64,000 nucleotides of DNA from Pseudoxanthobacter soli DSM 19599 (lineage in GTDB: Bacteria; Pseudomonadota; Alphaproteobacteria; Rhizobiales; Segnochrobactraceae). Location: positions 248,001-312,000 of the forward strand of contig NZ_FRXO01000006.1 in assembly GCF_900148505.1 (NCBI RefSeq), given 5' to 3'. The notes under the pieces are model-generated. The model was not told the DNA's origin, searched no databases, and saw only the letters and a list, made by a program, of their open reading frames with translations. Position numbers and translations under genes: made by a program. This document shows, in pieces, positions 49,441-57,944 of this stretch; positions within the stretch are counted from its first letter, which is position 1, and every line of letters begins with the position of its first letter.

Positions 49441-51189
49441 CTAGGCGGTGGTCTTTGACGTCTTCGGGGGATTGGCCTCCCTAAAGGCCAAGGCTTTCGC
49501 TTTCACATCCTGAGCGAGTGAGCTGCCTTTTAGCTTGTCCCGGGTGATGTCGTCGATGTCGACGATCGACGCGCATAAGTCTCTAATGGCATTGATCGTG
49601 CCATCGTCGCCCTTGCCCATGAAGGCTTCGATCTCCTCGCATTTTTCCTTTATCTTGCGACTGCTCATGTTCGGCATGACGTTGCCACAGATGTAGTATT
49701 TGATGGCCATGATCATGTGCCACCGGAGCTTCGAGTAGCGCTGCTCGATCCGGTTATTGCTCATCAGAATCTTGAGCCGATAGAGAGTGTACGCCGCAGC
49801 GTGATAGACCTCTTCCTGATACGTAGGGTCGAAGACTTGGGCCCTCATCTCACTGGTCAGACGGTTCGGATACCTGCTAGCGATGTCGGGCTTGTCGAGG
49901 AACATTGCGGCGACGCACCGGGCGATCTCCTTAATGTCGAATACCCGGATCGCCTTCACGTTCTCCCGGTGTGAGAACTGGTTTTTGCGGCGCTCGAAAT
50001 ACAGGCGCAGGTCGTCTTCGGCGCCGCGGGCCTCGAAGTAGCGCTCGAGCGCCTTTACGGCGTCCAATGTCGCCAGGAACTGATTTTCCTCGACCTTGGC
50101 CTGTCGGTTCGTCGACCGGACGATGTCGTCGATTACGGCCGCGTCTGACGTCTCAATCAGCTTCAGCATGATCGTCGCGTCGGCGCCGATAGAATCGCGA
50201 TTCTCGAACAGAACGTTTGAGGTCTGGCACCCATTCACGATCTGAAAGTCCCGGATCGATATTTCGAGGCTGCCGACGCGGACGTCAGGTGAGATCATCG
50301 TGATCCCGTTGTTCAGGATTCCGAATCTCTTCTGCTTTACCTGGTCTAGGAGCGTTTCCGCCATCTCCTGGTTGACGTCGCCGGCCGAGCCTAGGAAGTC
50401 GCGCACGTTCTCCTCGAAGATGCGCTGGCGAAGCCTCCCGTTGCCGTCAACTAGAATTTGATCGATAAACTCCTTCGCCCTCACCGTGACGGCGTAACCC
50501 TCGTCAATGCCTGGCGTCTTCGGAAAGGGAGCCATCCCCAGCACCTTGAGGGTGGCCTCTACCTGCCCCTCGGCTGCGGTCCAGAGCTCGACGATGCTGT
50601 CACGGTTGATCAATTCGACGTGCACGGAGCTGAAATACCCTGTTCCAGCAACCGACCTCTGGATCGCCGAGCTTGCGGCCAGAATCTCATCAGCGTCCGC
50701 CGCCCGGGCTGTCGTGGCGAAATAGATCTCGGCCTTCGGTTTACCGTCTCGTATTTTGCCAACGTGCGTAAGAACCGTGTTGAAGACCTCACGCGCGTTT
50801 TTCATAAACTCACTGTGGGGATAGGAGGCGGCTTCCGAAAGGAAGTCGTTGATGGCAGACTCAAACGTGTTAATTTCGCCCTTCGACCAGCTCTCCGAGG
50901 TCTTTGCCTGGGTGAACACGACGGTCACGTCTGCGTCGCGTTTGCGATCTCTAAGCGCCTCCTCAACCTCCTCGACCGAGGAAACGTAGGAGTCGTCGAC
51001 GAAGATCATCACCCCATCGATACCGGGGTCGTCCCCTTCATAAACGAGGTCGCGAGGCTCGATATTTTCCGCACAATGGGTGCGGAAGATCGCGTAATTT
51101 AGGAACGCCTCGAACTGCTTGGACTGGTTGTCGCTGACAGCGTGTTTGACCTGAAAGTCATCGAGATGAGCTCTAACGACGCGATGCAT
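49441..51189 (-). CDS. AIPR-family (abortive phage infection) protein with nuclease-like N-terminus
   Basis: 582-residue protein of the AIPR (abortive infection phage resistance) family, recognised by ILNNGITMI (about residues 291-299) and FQIVNGCQTSNVLF (315-328), then VDDIVRST-like and NRQAKVEENQF segments. The first ~150 residues carry EGDDPGIDGVMIFV (Asp58) and VVFTQAKTSES (Gln94, Lys96), a D...QxK arrangement of the PD-(D/E)XK nuclease fold. Family members are linked to phage resistance; the mechanism is not well defined. The ATG at 51189 lacks a clear ribosome site. It lies leftward of a second nuclease-like gene on the same strand, with A+T-richer codon use than the flanking metabolic genes. 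Confidence 0.82.
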   Translation of the reverse strand: MHRVVRAHLDDFQVKHAVSDNQSKQFEAFLNYAIFRTHCAENIEPRDLVYEGDDPGIDGVMIFVDDSYVSSVEEVEEALRDRKRDADVTVVFTQAKTSESWSKGEINTFESAINDFLSEAASYPHSEFMKNAREVFNTVLTHVGKIRDGKPKAEIYFATTARAADADEILAASSAIQRSVAGTGYFSSVHVELINRDSIVELWTAAEGQVEATLKVLGMAPFPKTPGIDEGYAVTVRAKEFIDQILVDGNGRLRQRIFEENVRDFLGSAGDVNQEMAETLLDQVKQKRFGILNNGITMISPDVRVGSLEISIRDFQIVNGCQTSNVLFENRDSIGADATIMLKLIETSDAAVIDDIVRSTNRQAKVEENQFLATLDAVKALERYFEARGAEDDLRLYFERRKNQFSHRENVKAIRVFDIKEIARCVAAMFLDKPDIASRYPNRLTSEMRAQVFDPTYQEEVYHAAAYTLYRLKILMSNNRIEQRYSKLRWHMIMAIKYYICGNVMPNMSSRKIKEKCEEIEAFMGKGDDGTINAIRDLCASIVDIDDITRDKLKGSSLAQDVKAKALAFREANPPKTSKTTA

Positions 51190-51657
51190 GGGGTGGCCCG
51201 GCGAAATCCATTCGATACAGTGTCCGGACTTTATTATCGGTAATTATAGACAACTTGCAAGTTGCTCTAATCGCCTTCGCACGGCCTCTGGTGTCGCCGG
51301 CCGACATCGGCGCCGAGGAGAGCCGACCGGCTTTCTCTCCGAGCCGCCCGCGCCGTCGACGTGCGGTAGAGGAACTCCATGCGTCCTACGTTGAACTCGC
51401 GAAGTTCTACGTTGTCGACCTGCGACAACCCGAACGCGGCGTCGCGGGCGGAAAGATTGGTGCATTCACGAGCACGACGACTCGACCCTCCTTTAGAAAA
51501 ATGGGAGCTTCAACGCGCTCGTACCTACGGATGTGTGGAAGGAGCATGGGGCACCATTCGCAGATGGCAAAGGCGGGTTGACCAACGTTTGCGGCGCGAC
51601 CGCCTTTTCAGGATGTGGCGTCGGTCAACCACCACGTCCGCTTCGACTGGCCTTACG
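51190..51657. other. 468-bp gap between two putative defence genes
   Basis: No supported gene. Open frames on both strands are Arg-rich and lack family resemblance. It may contain the AIPR promoter or the remains of a third gene. Confidence 0.35.
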
Positions 51658-52719
51658 CTAGCGCGGCAAGCTAATTACAAAGTTCCATATCTTCTCATCG
51701 AGAAAGTCTTCCGGCCCACCATCGTCGGATTTCAATTTGATCAGCTCAATAAGATCCTGATTGGACAGCAACAAAATAAGCTTGCCCGATTCGCGCATGG
51801 CGCCTTGGGCTGCTCGAATACAACCATCGTCTGGCCCTAAACGCGATATGAGAAAGCAAACCGTTCGCAGAGCACCTGCGAACAGGTATCGCTCGGTGGA
51901 ATATACCTGATCGGCCGTGATCTTCTCATCGTAATTTTTACATTCAAAGAGTACTGCCTTTGTACGAAAGTCGGCGCGCAAGTTGTCCCAAAATTGATTA
52001 CCTGATCTTATGCGGCATATGAAATCGTATCGATTAGCTCCATCGGATGTGTGTGCTTGTCTTTTGAAGCCATAAAGCGTTGGGTCGAATACGTAGGTGA
52101 AAACTCGCTGGCAAAGATCTTCGTATTGGCTCGGCGTCCGGGTAGATTTTTCTCTGATGTGGTCTTCGAGTTCTCTTATGAGATCTCCGCCAAGGTCAGT
52201 ATCTGCTTTTGCCGGTCGGCGTGAGCCGAGAGAGGTGAGATCCTCAAATTGCTTGCGGAGATTTGCAAAAGGAGCTGCTTTACTAAGCAGCATGTCAATA
52301 TCCCACACGCTTACATGAAACTGACTCTCCGACCATTCCTTTGCGGCCGGAGACAGAGGGGCGACAACTGCGATTACGGCTTCTTTCCCGTCTCCAATCG
52401 AGATGACGCTCTGAAGCCGTGCTGCGTCCGCCCGAAGCTTATTCAATATGTTACGGCTAAGGCTGGTCGAGACCACTTCGACAAGGACCGATCTTTCATC
52501 TTTGGTGGCCACTATATCGATACGGGCACCCGATATAGCTTCTTCACGCTGGACCCTATAGCCGAGCTGCTGAAATAGCTCCGCTACGAGCTCTTCCGCC
52601 CTGAAGGCACGCATTGTTGCTTGCTGTCCGGGGGATGGAGGGACGGGTGAAGCACTTCGGTCGCGTGGCAAGGTCGTTTCCTCATTGAAGGGAAGGAGAG
52701 TGACATTTTCTGACCACAT
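51658..52719 (-). CDS. Protein with two PD-(D/E)XK (Mrr-like) nuclease domains
   Basis: About 353 residues with two restriction-endonuclease-like modules. The N-terminal one (AEELVAELFQQLGYRVQ; ARIDIVATKDERSVLVEVV) has Asp68 and Glu81, but the expected Lys two residues after Glu is Val, so it may be inactive. The C-terminal one (YEDLCQRVFTYVF; RYDFICRIRSG; VLFECKNYDEKITADQV) has Asp232 and an intact ExK (Glu259-Cys-Lys261), followed by a Mrr-like helix. The start is uncertain: ATG at 52719, or an internal ATG after a Pro/Ser-rich 36-residue tail. It is probably a restriction or defence nuclease, acting alone or with the AIPR gene downstream. Confidence 0.72.
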   Translation of the reverse strand: MWSENVTLLPFNEETTLPRDRSASPVPPSPGQQATMRAFRAEELVAELFQQLGYRVQREEAISGARIDIVATKDERSVLVEVVSTSLSRNILNKLRADAARLQSVISIGDGKEAVIAVVAPLSPAAKEWSESQFHVSVWDIDMLLSKAAPFANLRKQFEDLTSLGSRRPAKADTDLGGDLIRELEDHIREKSTRTPSQYEDLCQRVFTYVFDPTLYGFKRQAHTSDGANRYDFICRIRSGNQFWDNLRADFRTKAVLFECKNYDEKITADQVYSTERYLFAGALRTVCFLISRLGPDDGCIRAAQGAMRESGKLILLLSNQDLIELIKLKSDDGGPEDFLDEKIWNFVISLPR

Positions 52720-53223
52720 GACCAAGCAGGGACTGAATTTTCAGGCGCTCACCGGGCGATGGATGCCCGGAGGAGGTTCGTCTTTCCCATCGGCAAATCG
52801 AACGTGCTGCCCGGACGGCGTGGATGATAGCGCAACCGCTGCCGACAACTACCGAACCTGACCGCTTTTGGGCTCGGTTGTCGGACATCCATGGCCGACG
52901 CGGGTCGGGTCCAGAAGGCAGCTACACTGCATTCGCTACCGGATAGCTGACGGCCCGCCCCCCAACCCCTCCCGTCCCGATAGTCGCGCCCTTCCGCTTG
53001 TGCGGATCGGAACTGGCGGACCGGGCAAGGAGCCCTGCGTTGGGCGCCTCCAAGAGAGATGCCCGCGCACCCGTTCCTCAAGCCGCCACCATACGCCGGT
53101 TCATGTCGTCATCGGGGAATGGGCGGGGGTGATCGCGCGGGGCAATGGGCATAGACTTCGGAGGGTCGGCGGCCCTGTCGGAGTGCGTTGCGGTTGGGGC
53201 CGGCATTGATGGGATCACATAGC
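52720..53223. other. 504-bp intergenic stretch at right edge of the defence block
   Basis: No gene supported. It holds the divergent control regions of the nuclease-like gene and the mutarotase-like gene, plus eroded sequence around 52860 (GACCGCTTTTGGGCTCGG) resembling that near 45.15 kb. Confidence 0.35.
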
Positions 53224-54225
53224 ATGAACTGGCATCGGCTGGAGTGGGAGTTCGGGGCGCTTGCCGTCGGCGACGTTGGTGCGATGATCCGGTGGGTCTC
53301 GTTCCGTCTGCCGTCCGGAAAGCGGTTCGAGCCGTTCGCCCGGGCGCCGTGGATCGGCAGTGACGGGCTCGACGGACTGGCGCCCCATCTGCGGGATCTT
53401 GGGGCCGAATTCGCCTGCCTGCCGTTCGGCGTCGGGGGGCCGCTCGACGCCATCGCGCCGGAGTGGGCGGGGCTGCCCATCGAGGACAGCAATGCCGTTC
53501 CCCACGGCCCGGCGGCGAACGCGGTGTGGACGCTTGAGGAGAAGACCGAACGGGCTCTGCGCTTTGCCCTGCCCTACCCCGCCGACCACCCGGTGCGCGG
53601 TATAGAGCGAACGATCGCAATCGATCCCGAACGGCCGGCCATCCACCTGTCCTTGCGGATCGAAGCCCGCCGGCCGGCGAGAGTTTCCGTGGGCCTGCAC
53701 CCGATCTTGACGCTGGCGGCGCCGGTGGACAGTCTCGAACTGTCGGCGGACTTCGCGTTCGGCCTCACCTACCCGGCCGCCGTGCCCGGCGAGGCCATGA
53801 TCGCGGCCATCGGCCAAAACTTCGACCGGCTCGATGCGGTGCCCGCGGCGGGTGGGGGCAGCGTCGATCTCAGCCGCCTGCCCAAGGCGCGGCCCATCGA
53901 GGATGTCGTGCAGCTTTGCGGCGCGCGGGGGCCGGTCGCGGTGATTTTCGCGCACGAGGCGGCGCGGCTCGTGCTCGACTGGGACCGGACGCTGCTGCCC
54001 TCCTGCCAGATCTGGATCAGCGACCGGGCGCTTCAATCCGCCCCCTGGGGAGGCACCTATCGGGGCCTCGGCATCGAGCCGATCGCCTCGGCGTTCGACT
54101 TCGCCGAGACGCTGTCCGGGATGTCCAATCCGATCTCGGAGAAGGGGATCGCGACCACGCTGGCGATCGAACCCGGCCGCGATGTCGAGATCCGCTATTC
54201 GATCGCGGCCGAAGAGATCGGCTGA
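53224..54225 (+). CDS. Aldose 1-epimerase-like (galactose mutarotase fold) protein
   Basis: 333-residue protein with the general mutarotase-like beta-sandwich pattern (LRDLGAEFACLPFGVGGP; VSVGLHPILTLAAPV; WISDRALQSAPWGGTYRGLG; IEPIASAFDF). The classical catalytic His-His-Glu set of GalM is not clearly preserved, although HPILTL and GIEPIA occupy similar places. It may bind or epimerise a sugar without being a true GalM. I use the ATG at 53224; 53209 is possible. It converges on the enolase-family operon across a repeat and probably belongs to the same sugar-acid function. Confidence 0.65.
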   Translation: MNWHRLEWEFGALAVGDVGAMIRWVSFRLPSGKRFEPFARAPWIGSDGLDGLAPHLRDLGAEFACLPFGVGGPLDAIAPEWAGLPIEDSNAVPHGPAANAVWTLEEKTERALRFALPYPADHPVRGIERTIAIDPERPAIHLSLRIEARRPARVSVGLHPILTLAAPVDSLELSADFAFGLTYPAAVPGEAMIAAIGQNFDRLDAVPAAGGGSVDLSRLPKARPIEDVVQLCGARGPVAVIFAHEAARLVLDWDRTLLPSCQIWISDRALQSAPWGGTYRGLGIEPIASAFDFAETLSGMSNPISEKGIATTLAIEPGRDVEIRYSIAAEEIG

Positions 54226-54304
54226 GCCCTCCCGATCGGCTGACCCCTCCAGATCGTCTGGGCCCGACGATCGTCCGGCCCCGCACGATCCCGCGGCCCC
54301 TCAC
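54216..54304. repeat. Degenerate 18-bp tandem repeat across a stop codon
   Basis: Five consecutive units of 17-18 bp begin with GATC: GATCGGCTGAGCCCTCCC (54216), GATCGGCTGACCCCTCCA (54234), then more diverged units at 54252, 54269 and 54287. The first unit contains the mutarotase-like stop codon and the last reaches the stop of the convergent gene. It fills the whole intergenic gap. Confidence 0.75.
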
Positions 54305-55455
54305 GGCTCGAACAGCGGCGCGGGATCCGGGGTGTAGCGCGCGACCTTGTCGCGATCGAGGGCGATGCCGAGGCCGGGGGCGTCGGGGATCGCGAGGCGG
54401 CCGGAATCGTCGAGCCGGAACGGCTCGGCAAGGAGCCCGTCCACATAGGCACTGCCGCCGATGAATTCGACGAGATCGACATTCGGCAGCGCGGCGGCCA
54501 GCTGAAGGTCGGCGGCGACGCCGAGCGCCGTGTTCCAGCCGTGGCCGACATAGCGGACGCCGAAATCCTGCGCGAGCCAGGCGATGCGCCGCTGCTCGCT
54601 GAGGCCGCCGACCTTGGTGGCGTCGGGCTGGACGATGTCGAAGGCGCCGCCGGTGAGGAACGGAATGAAGGACTGCCGCCGGGTCAGCACCTCGCCGCCG
54701 GCGATCGGCACCGCGCTCGCCCGCCGCAGCGTCCTGAAGTCCTCCAGCGCGTCCGGCACCAGCGCCTCCTCGAACCAGCCGACATCATAATCCTTCAGCA
54801 TCTCCGCGGTGCGGATCGCCCATTTCAGGCCGTTCGGCCAGAACGCATCGCTCGCGCCGGCATCGACGAACAGGCGGCAATCCGCGCCGATGCCCTCGCG
54901 CGCGGCCCGCACGATCGCCTCGTCGAGCCGGGCGTCGTCGCGCCGGCCGAACGGGCCCCAGCCGATCTTGAAGGCGCGGAAGCCCTGATCGTGATAGCGC
55001 GCCACGACGTCCTTCATGACGTCCGGCTCTTCCATCAGAAGCGAGCAATAGGGCATCGCGGTCGTGGCATGGGTGCCGCCGAGAAGCCGGCCGACGGGCT
55101 GGCCCGTGACCTTGCCGAGGATATCCCACAGCGCGATGTCGATGCCGCTGATGGTGTGGGTCAGCGTGCCGCCGCGGCCCATCCAGAACGTGTTCTGGTG
55201 CAGCTTCTCGGTCAGGCGTTCGGGCTCCAGCGCCGTCTCGCCGCGCCACAGCGGCTCCAGCACCGCGAGCGCGGCGGCGACCAGCCGGCCGTCGGTGAAC
55301 ACCGAGCCGTAGCCGGTGACGCCCGCCTCCGTGTGCACCGCGACCAGCGCGTGGACGGAATCCTCCGGGGCGATCTCGTTGGTCCACCCCCCCTTGGGGC
55401 TCTCGCCGAGAAGGGGAACGGAGCGGATCGAGCGGATCTTGAAAGACGACGACAT
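54301..55455 (-). CDS. Mandelate racemase/muconate lactonizing enzyme family protein (2)
   Basis: 384-residue enolase-superfamily member. The barrel residues are FRAFKIGWGPFG (base Lys), LFVDAGASD, GWFEEALVPD and IAGGEVLTRR (metal ligands Asp, Glu, Glu), and YVGHGWNTAL (His). The N-terminal capping domain contains HTISGIDIALWDILGKVTGQP. Its KxG rather than KxK arrangement suggests a different substrate from the 17.5-kb enzyme. It is the last gene of the seven-gene leftward operon. It is probably a dehydratase or epimerase for an acid sugar. Confidence 0.88.
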   Translation of the reverse strand: MSSSFKIRSIRSVPLLGESPKGGWTNEIAPEDSVHALVAVHTEAGVTGYGSVFTDGRLVAAALAVLEPLWRGETALEPERLTEKLHQNTFWMGRGGTLTHTISGIDIALWDILGKVTGQPVGRLLGGTHATTAMPYCSLLMEEPDVMKDVVARYHDQGFRAFKIGWGPFGRRDDARLDEAIVRAAREGIGADCRLFVDAGASDAFWPNGLKWAIRTAEMLKDYDVGWFEEALVPDALEDFRTLRRASAVPIAGGEVLTRRQSFIPFLTGGAFDIVQPDATKVGGLSEQRRIAWLAQDFGVRYVGHGWNTALGVAADLQLAAALPNVDLVEFIGGSAYVDGLLAEPFRLDDSGRLAIPDAPGLGIALDRDKVARYTPDPAPLFEP

Positions 55456-55463
55456 GAAACCCC

Positions 55464-56270
55464 TCAGAAGGTGGCGGAGACGCCGCCATCGACCAGCACG
55501 ATCTGGCCGGTCACATAGCGGGCGTCATCGGAGCAGAGGAAGAAGGCGGGGCCGGCGATATCGGCGGGCGTGCCGGCGCGGCGCAGCGGAATGCGCCCAT
55601 ATCGGATGTAGATGTCCTTGAACCAGTCCGTCTCGTGCTCATGGCCCGAGCCGTCCGGCAGCAGGGCCATGCGGGTGTCGATGAAGCCGGGCGACAGCGC
55701 GTTCACGACAATCCCCTCGTCGGCGAGATCGCACGCGAGCGAGCGGGTGAAATTGACGATGGCGCCCTTGGCGGTGGAATAGGCGAGTGCGTCGCGCGCG
55801 CCCCGCATCCCCTGGATCGAGGCGATGTTGAGGATGCGCCTGCCCTCTCCACCCTTCCGGAGCAGCGGAAGCAGCGCCAGCGTCACGCGGATGGCACCGT
55901 CCTGGTTGATGTCGACGACGCGACGGTAGGTCTCGAACGTCAGCTCGGCGAACCCGACCGCATCGAGGATCGCGGCGTTGTTGACGAGGATTTCGCAGCG
56001 GCCGTAGCGCGCCGCCACCGCCTCGGCCAGCGCGGCGATCGAGGCGGCGTCGGCGATATCGACGCGGACGGCGAGCGCGGTCGGGCCGAGCGCCGCGGCG
56101 ACGGTTTCCGCCTCCGCAGCATCGATGTCGGCGACGACGACATGGGCGCCCTCCGCGGCGAAGCGCTCGGCGATGCCGCGCCCGATGCCGCGCGCCCCTC
56201 CGGTCACGACGGCGACGCGATCCCGCAGGCGCTGCGCGCCGGTCTCTGGGTTCGGGCGCTCCGCACTCAT
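55464..56270 (-). CDS. SDR-family oxidoreductase (2)
   Basis: 268-residue classical SDR: TGGARGIGRGIAERF near residue 23, NNAAILDAVGF, the catalytic Ser in LNIASIQGMRG, Tyr/Lys in AYSTAKGAIV, and closing YVTGQIVLVDGGVSATF. An N-terminal extension of about 18 residues precedes the Rossmann fold. GGAGGAAAC precedes the ATG, which overlaps the permease stop (ATGA). It sits between the ABC genes and the last enolase-family gene. It probably oxidises a hydroxy acid or sugar in the imported-compound pathway. Confidence 0.9.
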   Translation of the reverse strand: MSAERPNPETGAQRLRDRVAVVTGGARGIGRGIAERFAAEGAHVVVADIDAAEAETVAAALGPTALAVRVDIADAASIAALAEAVAARYGRCEILVNNAAILDAVGFAELTFETYRRVVDINQDGAIRVTLALLPLLRKGGEGRRILNIASIQGMRGARDALAYSTAKGAIVNFTRSLACDLADEGIVVNALSPGFIDTRMALLPDGSGHEHETDWFKDIYIRYGRIPLRRAGTPADIAGPAFFLCSDDARYVTGQIVLVDGGVSATF

Positions 56271-57073
56271 GTTTCCTCCATCTGACCGAGCGATTTGAGG
56301 CGGCCGACGACGACGAGCGCCAGCGCGATCGAGGCGACGAGCACCAGCGTCACCAGGGCGTTGATCTCCGGGGTGAAGCCGACCCGCATCATGCCCCACA
56401 GACGCAGCGGCAGCGTCGTCGCGTCGCCGGCGAGAAAGACGGTGATCAGCGTCTCGTCGAACGACAGCGTCAGGGCGAGCACCGCGCCGGTCGCCACCGC
56501 GGAGCGGAGCTGCGGCCAGAGCACGTGGCGGAAGGTCTGCCAGCGCGTCGCGCCGAGATCGGCGGACGCCTCGACCAGCGTTCGCGGCAGGGCGCGCAGC
56601 CGCGTCAGCACGAGCCGATAGAGCACGGCGAGGACGAGCGCGGTGTGGCCGATCACGATCGTCGCGGCGCCGCGCGAGATGCCGAGCTGATCGAGAAAGA
56701 CGAGGAGCGCGAGACCGGTGATGATGGGCGGCATCAGGAACGGCAGATAGACCACGACCTCGACGAACCGCCGCGCGATCGCGCCCTCCCATTCCACATA
56801 GAAGGCGAGCACGAGCGCGAGCACGGTGGCGAGCGCGACCGAGATGATGCCGACGGCGAGCGTGAGTTCGACCGCGCCGATGACCGACGCGTTGCCGGCG
56901 AGCCGCCCGTACCAGGCGAACGTGGCTTCGTTCCAGTGGATGCCGGCGCGGTCGATCGGCACGATCGAGAACAGCGCGGAGATGCCGACCGGGGCGTAGA
57001 GGACGAGGAAGGCGGCGAACGCGACGAGCCCGAGGCCGATCTCGACGAGGCGTTCCAGGCGGGATTTGCGCAT
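56267..57073 (-). CDS. ABC transporter permease, PotC-like
   Basis: 268-residue BPD_transp_1 permease with about six membrane segments and the EAA motif LVEASADLGATRWQTFRHVLWP facing the ATPase. It is the length and type of spermidine/putrescine permease PotC and of related importers for organic acids. It starts at the ATG at 57073, 4 bp after the previous permease stop, with GAGG upstream. It pairs with the 57078 permease. Confidence 0.88.
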   Translation of the reverse strand: MRKSRLERLVEIGLGLVAFAAFLVLYAPVGISALFSIVPIDRAGIHWNEATFAWYGRLAGNASVIGAVELTLAVGIISVALATVLALVLAFYVEWEGAIARRFVEVVVYLPFLMPPIITGLALLVFLDQLGISRGAATIVIGHTALVLAVLYRLVLTRLRALPRTLVEASADLGATRWQTFRHVLWPQLRSAVATGAVLALTLSFDETLITVFLAGDATTLPLRLWGMMRVGFTPEINALVTLVLVASIALALVVVGRLKSLGQMEET

Positions 57074-57077
57074 GGCC

Positions 57078-57944
57078 TCAAACCCTCTGCCGGCCGGCGG
57101 CCCAGCCACCGACGAGGATGGCGAGGAGCGCGATGAGGAACAGGACGACGCCGAGCGCCGAGCCGAACGGCCAGTTGTAGGCGAGCCCGAACTGCGACCA
57201 GATCACCCTGCCGAAGGTGAAGCCGGAGGGGCCGCCCACCATCTGCGGCGTGATGAAGTCTCCGAGCGCGAGCACGAAGGCGAACAGGGCGCCGGCGAGC
57301 GTGCCCGGCAGCGAAAGCGGCAGCACGACGTGGCGGAAGGTGGTTCCCGCCCCGGCGCCGAGATCGGCCGAGGCCTGGATGAGGTTCCCCGGGATGCGTT
57401 CGAGCGAGAGAAAGATCGGCAGGATGACGAACGGCAGGAAGATCACCGCCATGGTGATCAGGATAGCGGGGCGGTTGTAGAGGAAGACGAGGCTCGGCGC
57501 CTGCAGAATGCCGCTGGCGACGAGCGACCGGTTCAGGAGGCCGTCGAGCCCGAGGATGGACCGCATCGTGTAGATCTTCACGATGTAGCTCATGAAGAGC
57601 GGCATGACGAACAGAAGAAGCAGCGCGTAGCGCAGCCGGCCGCGCCGCTTCCAGATGAAATAGGCGACGGGATAGCCGACGACGAGGCCGATCGCCGTCA
57701 CCTCCAGGCAAAGTTGCAGCGTGTAGAGGAAGGTCAGCCAGTAGGCCGGGCTGGAGAAGAAGGCCTCGTAATTCGCGAACGACCAGTCGCGGACGATTTT
57801 CTGACTTTCCACATGCCAGAACGACATCGCGAAGAAGCCGGAGATCGGCACCACGACGATGAGGATCGGCACCGCCATGACGGCGGCGAACGCAACCGCC
57901 CGCATGACGGGGCGTCGGCCGTGACTCAGGCCCCGCGCGGTCAC
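57078..57944 (-). CDS. ABC transporter permease, PotB-like
   Basis: 288-residue BPD_transp_1 permease. A short Arg-rich N-terminus is followed by six hydrophobic segments. The EAA loop reads LIQASADLGAGAGTTFRHVVLP. The ATG overlaps the ATPase stop codon by four bases. Its periplasmic loop AMSFWHVESQKIVRDWS is typical of PotB-like proteins. It forms the channel with the following permease. Confidence 0.88.
   Translation of the reverse strand: MTARGLSHGRRPVMRAVAFAAVMAVPILIVVVPISGFFAMSFWHVESQKIVRDWSFANYEAFFSSPAYWLTFLYTLQLCLEVTAIGLVVGYPVAYFIWKRRGRLRYALLLLFVMPLFMSYIVKIYTMRSILGLDGLLNRSLVASGILQAPSLVFLYNRPAILITMAVIFLPFVILPIFLSLERIPGNLIQASADLGAGAGTTFRHVVLPLSLPGTLAGALFAFVLALGDFITPQMVGGPSGFTFGRVIWSQFGLAYNWPFGSALGVVLFLIALLAILVGGWAAGRQRV

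Noticed and set aside
51244-51840. Small Arg-rich open frames between the two defence genes
   Set aside because: Composition and lack of motifs suggest chance frames; no start signal.
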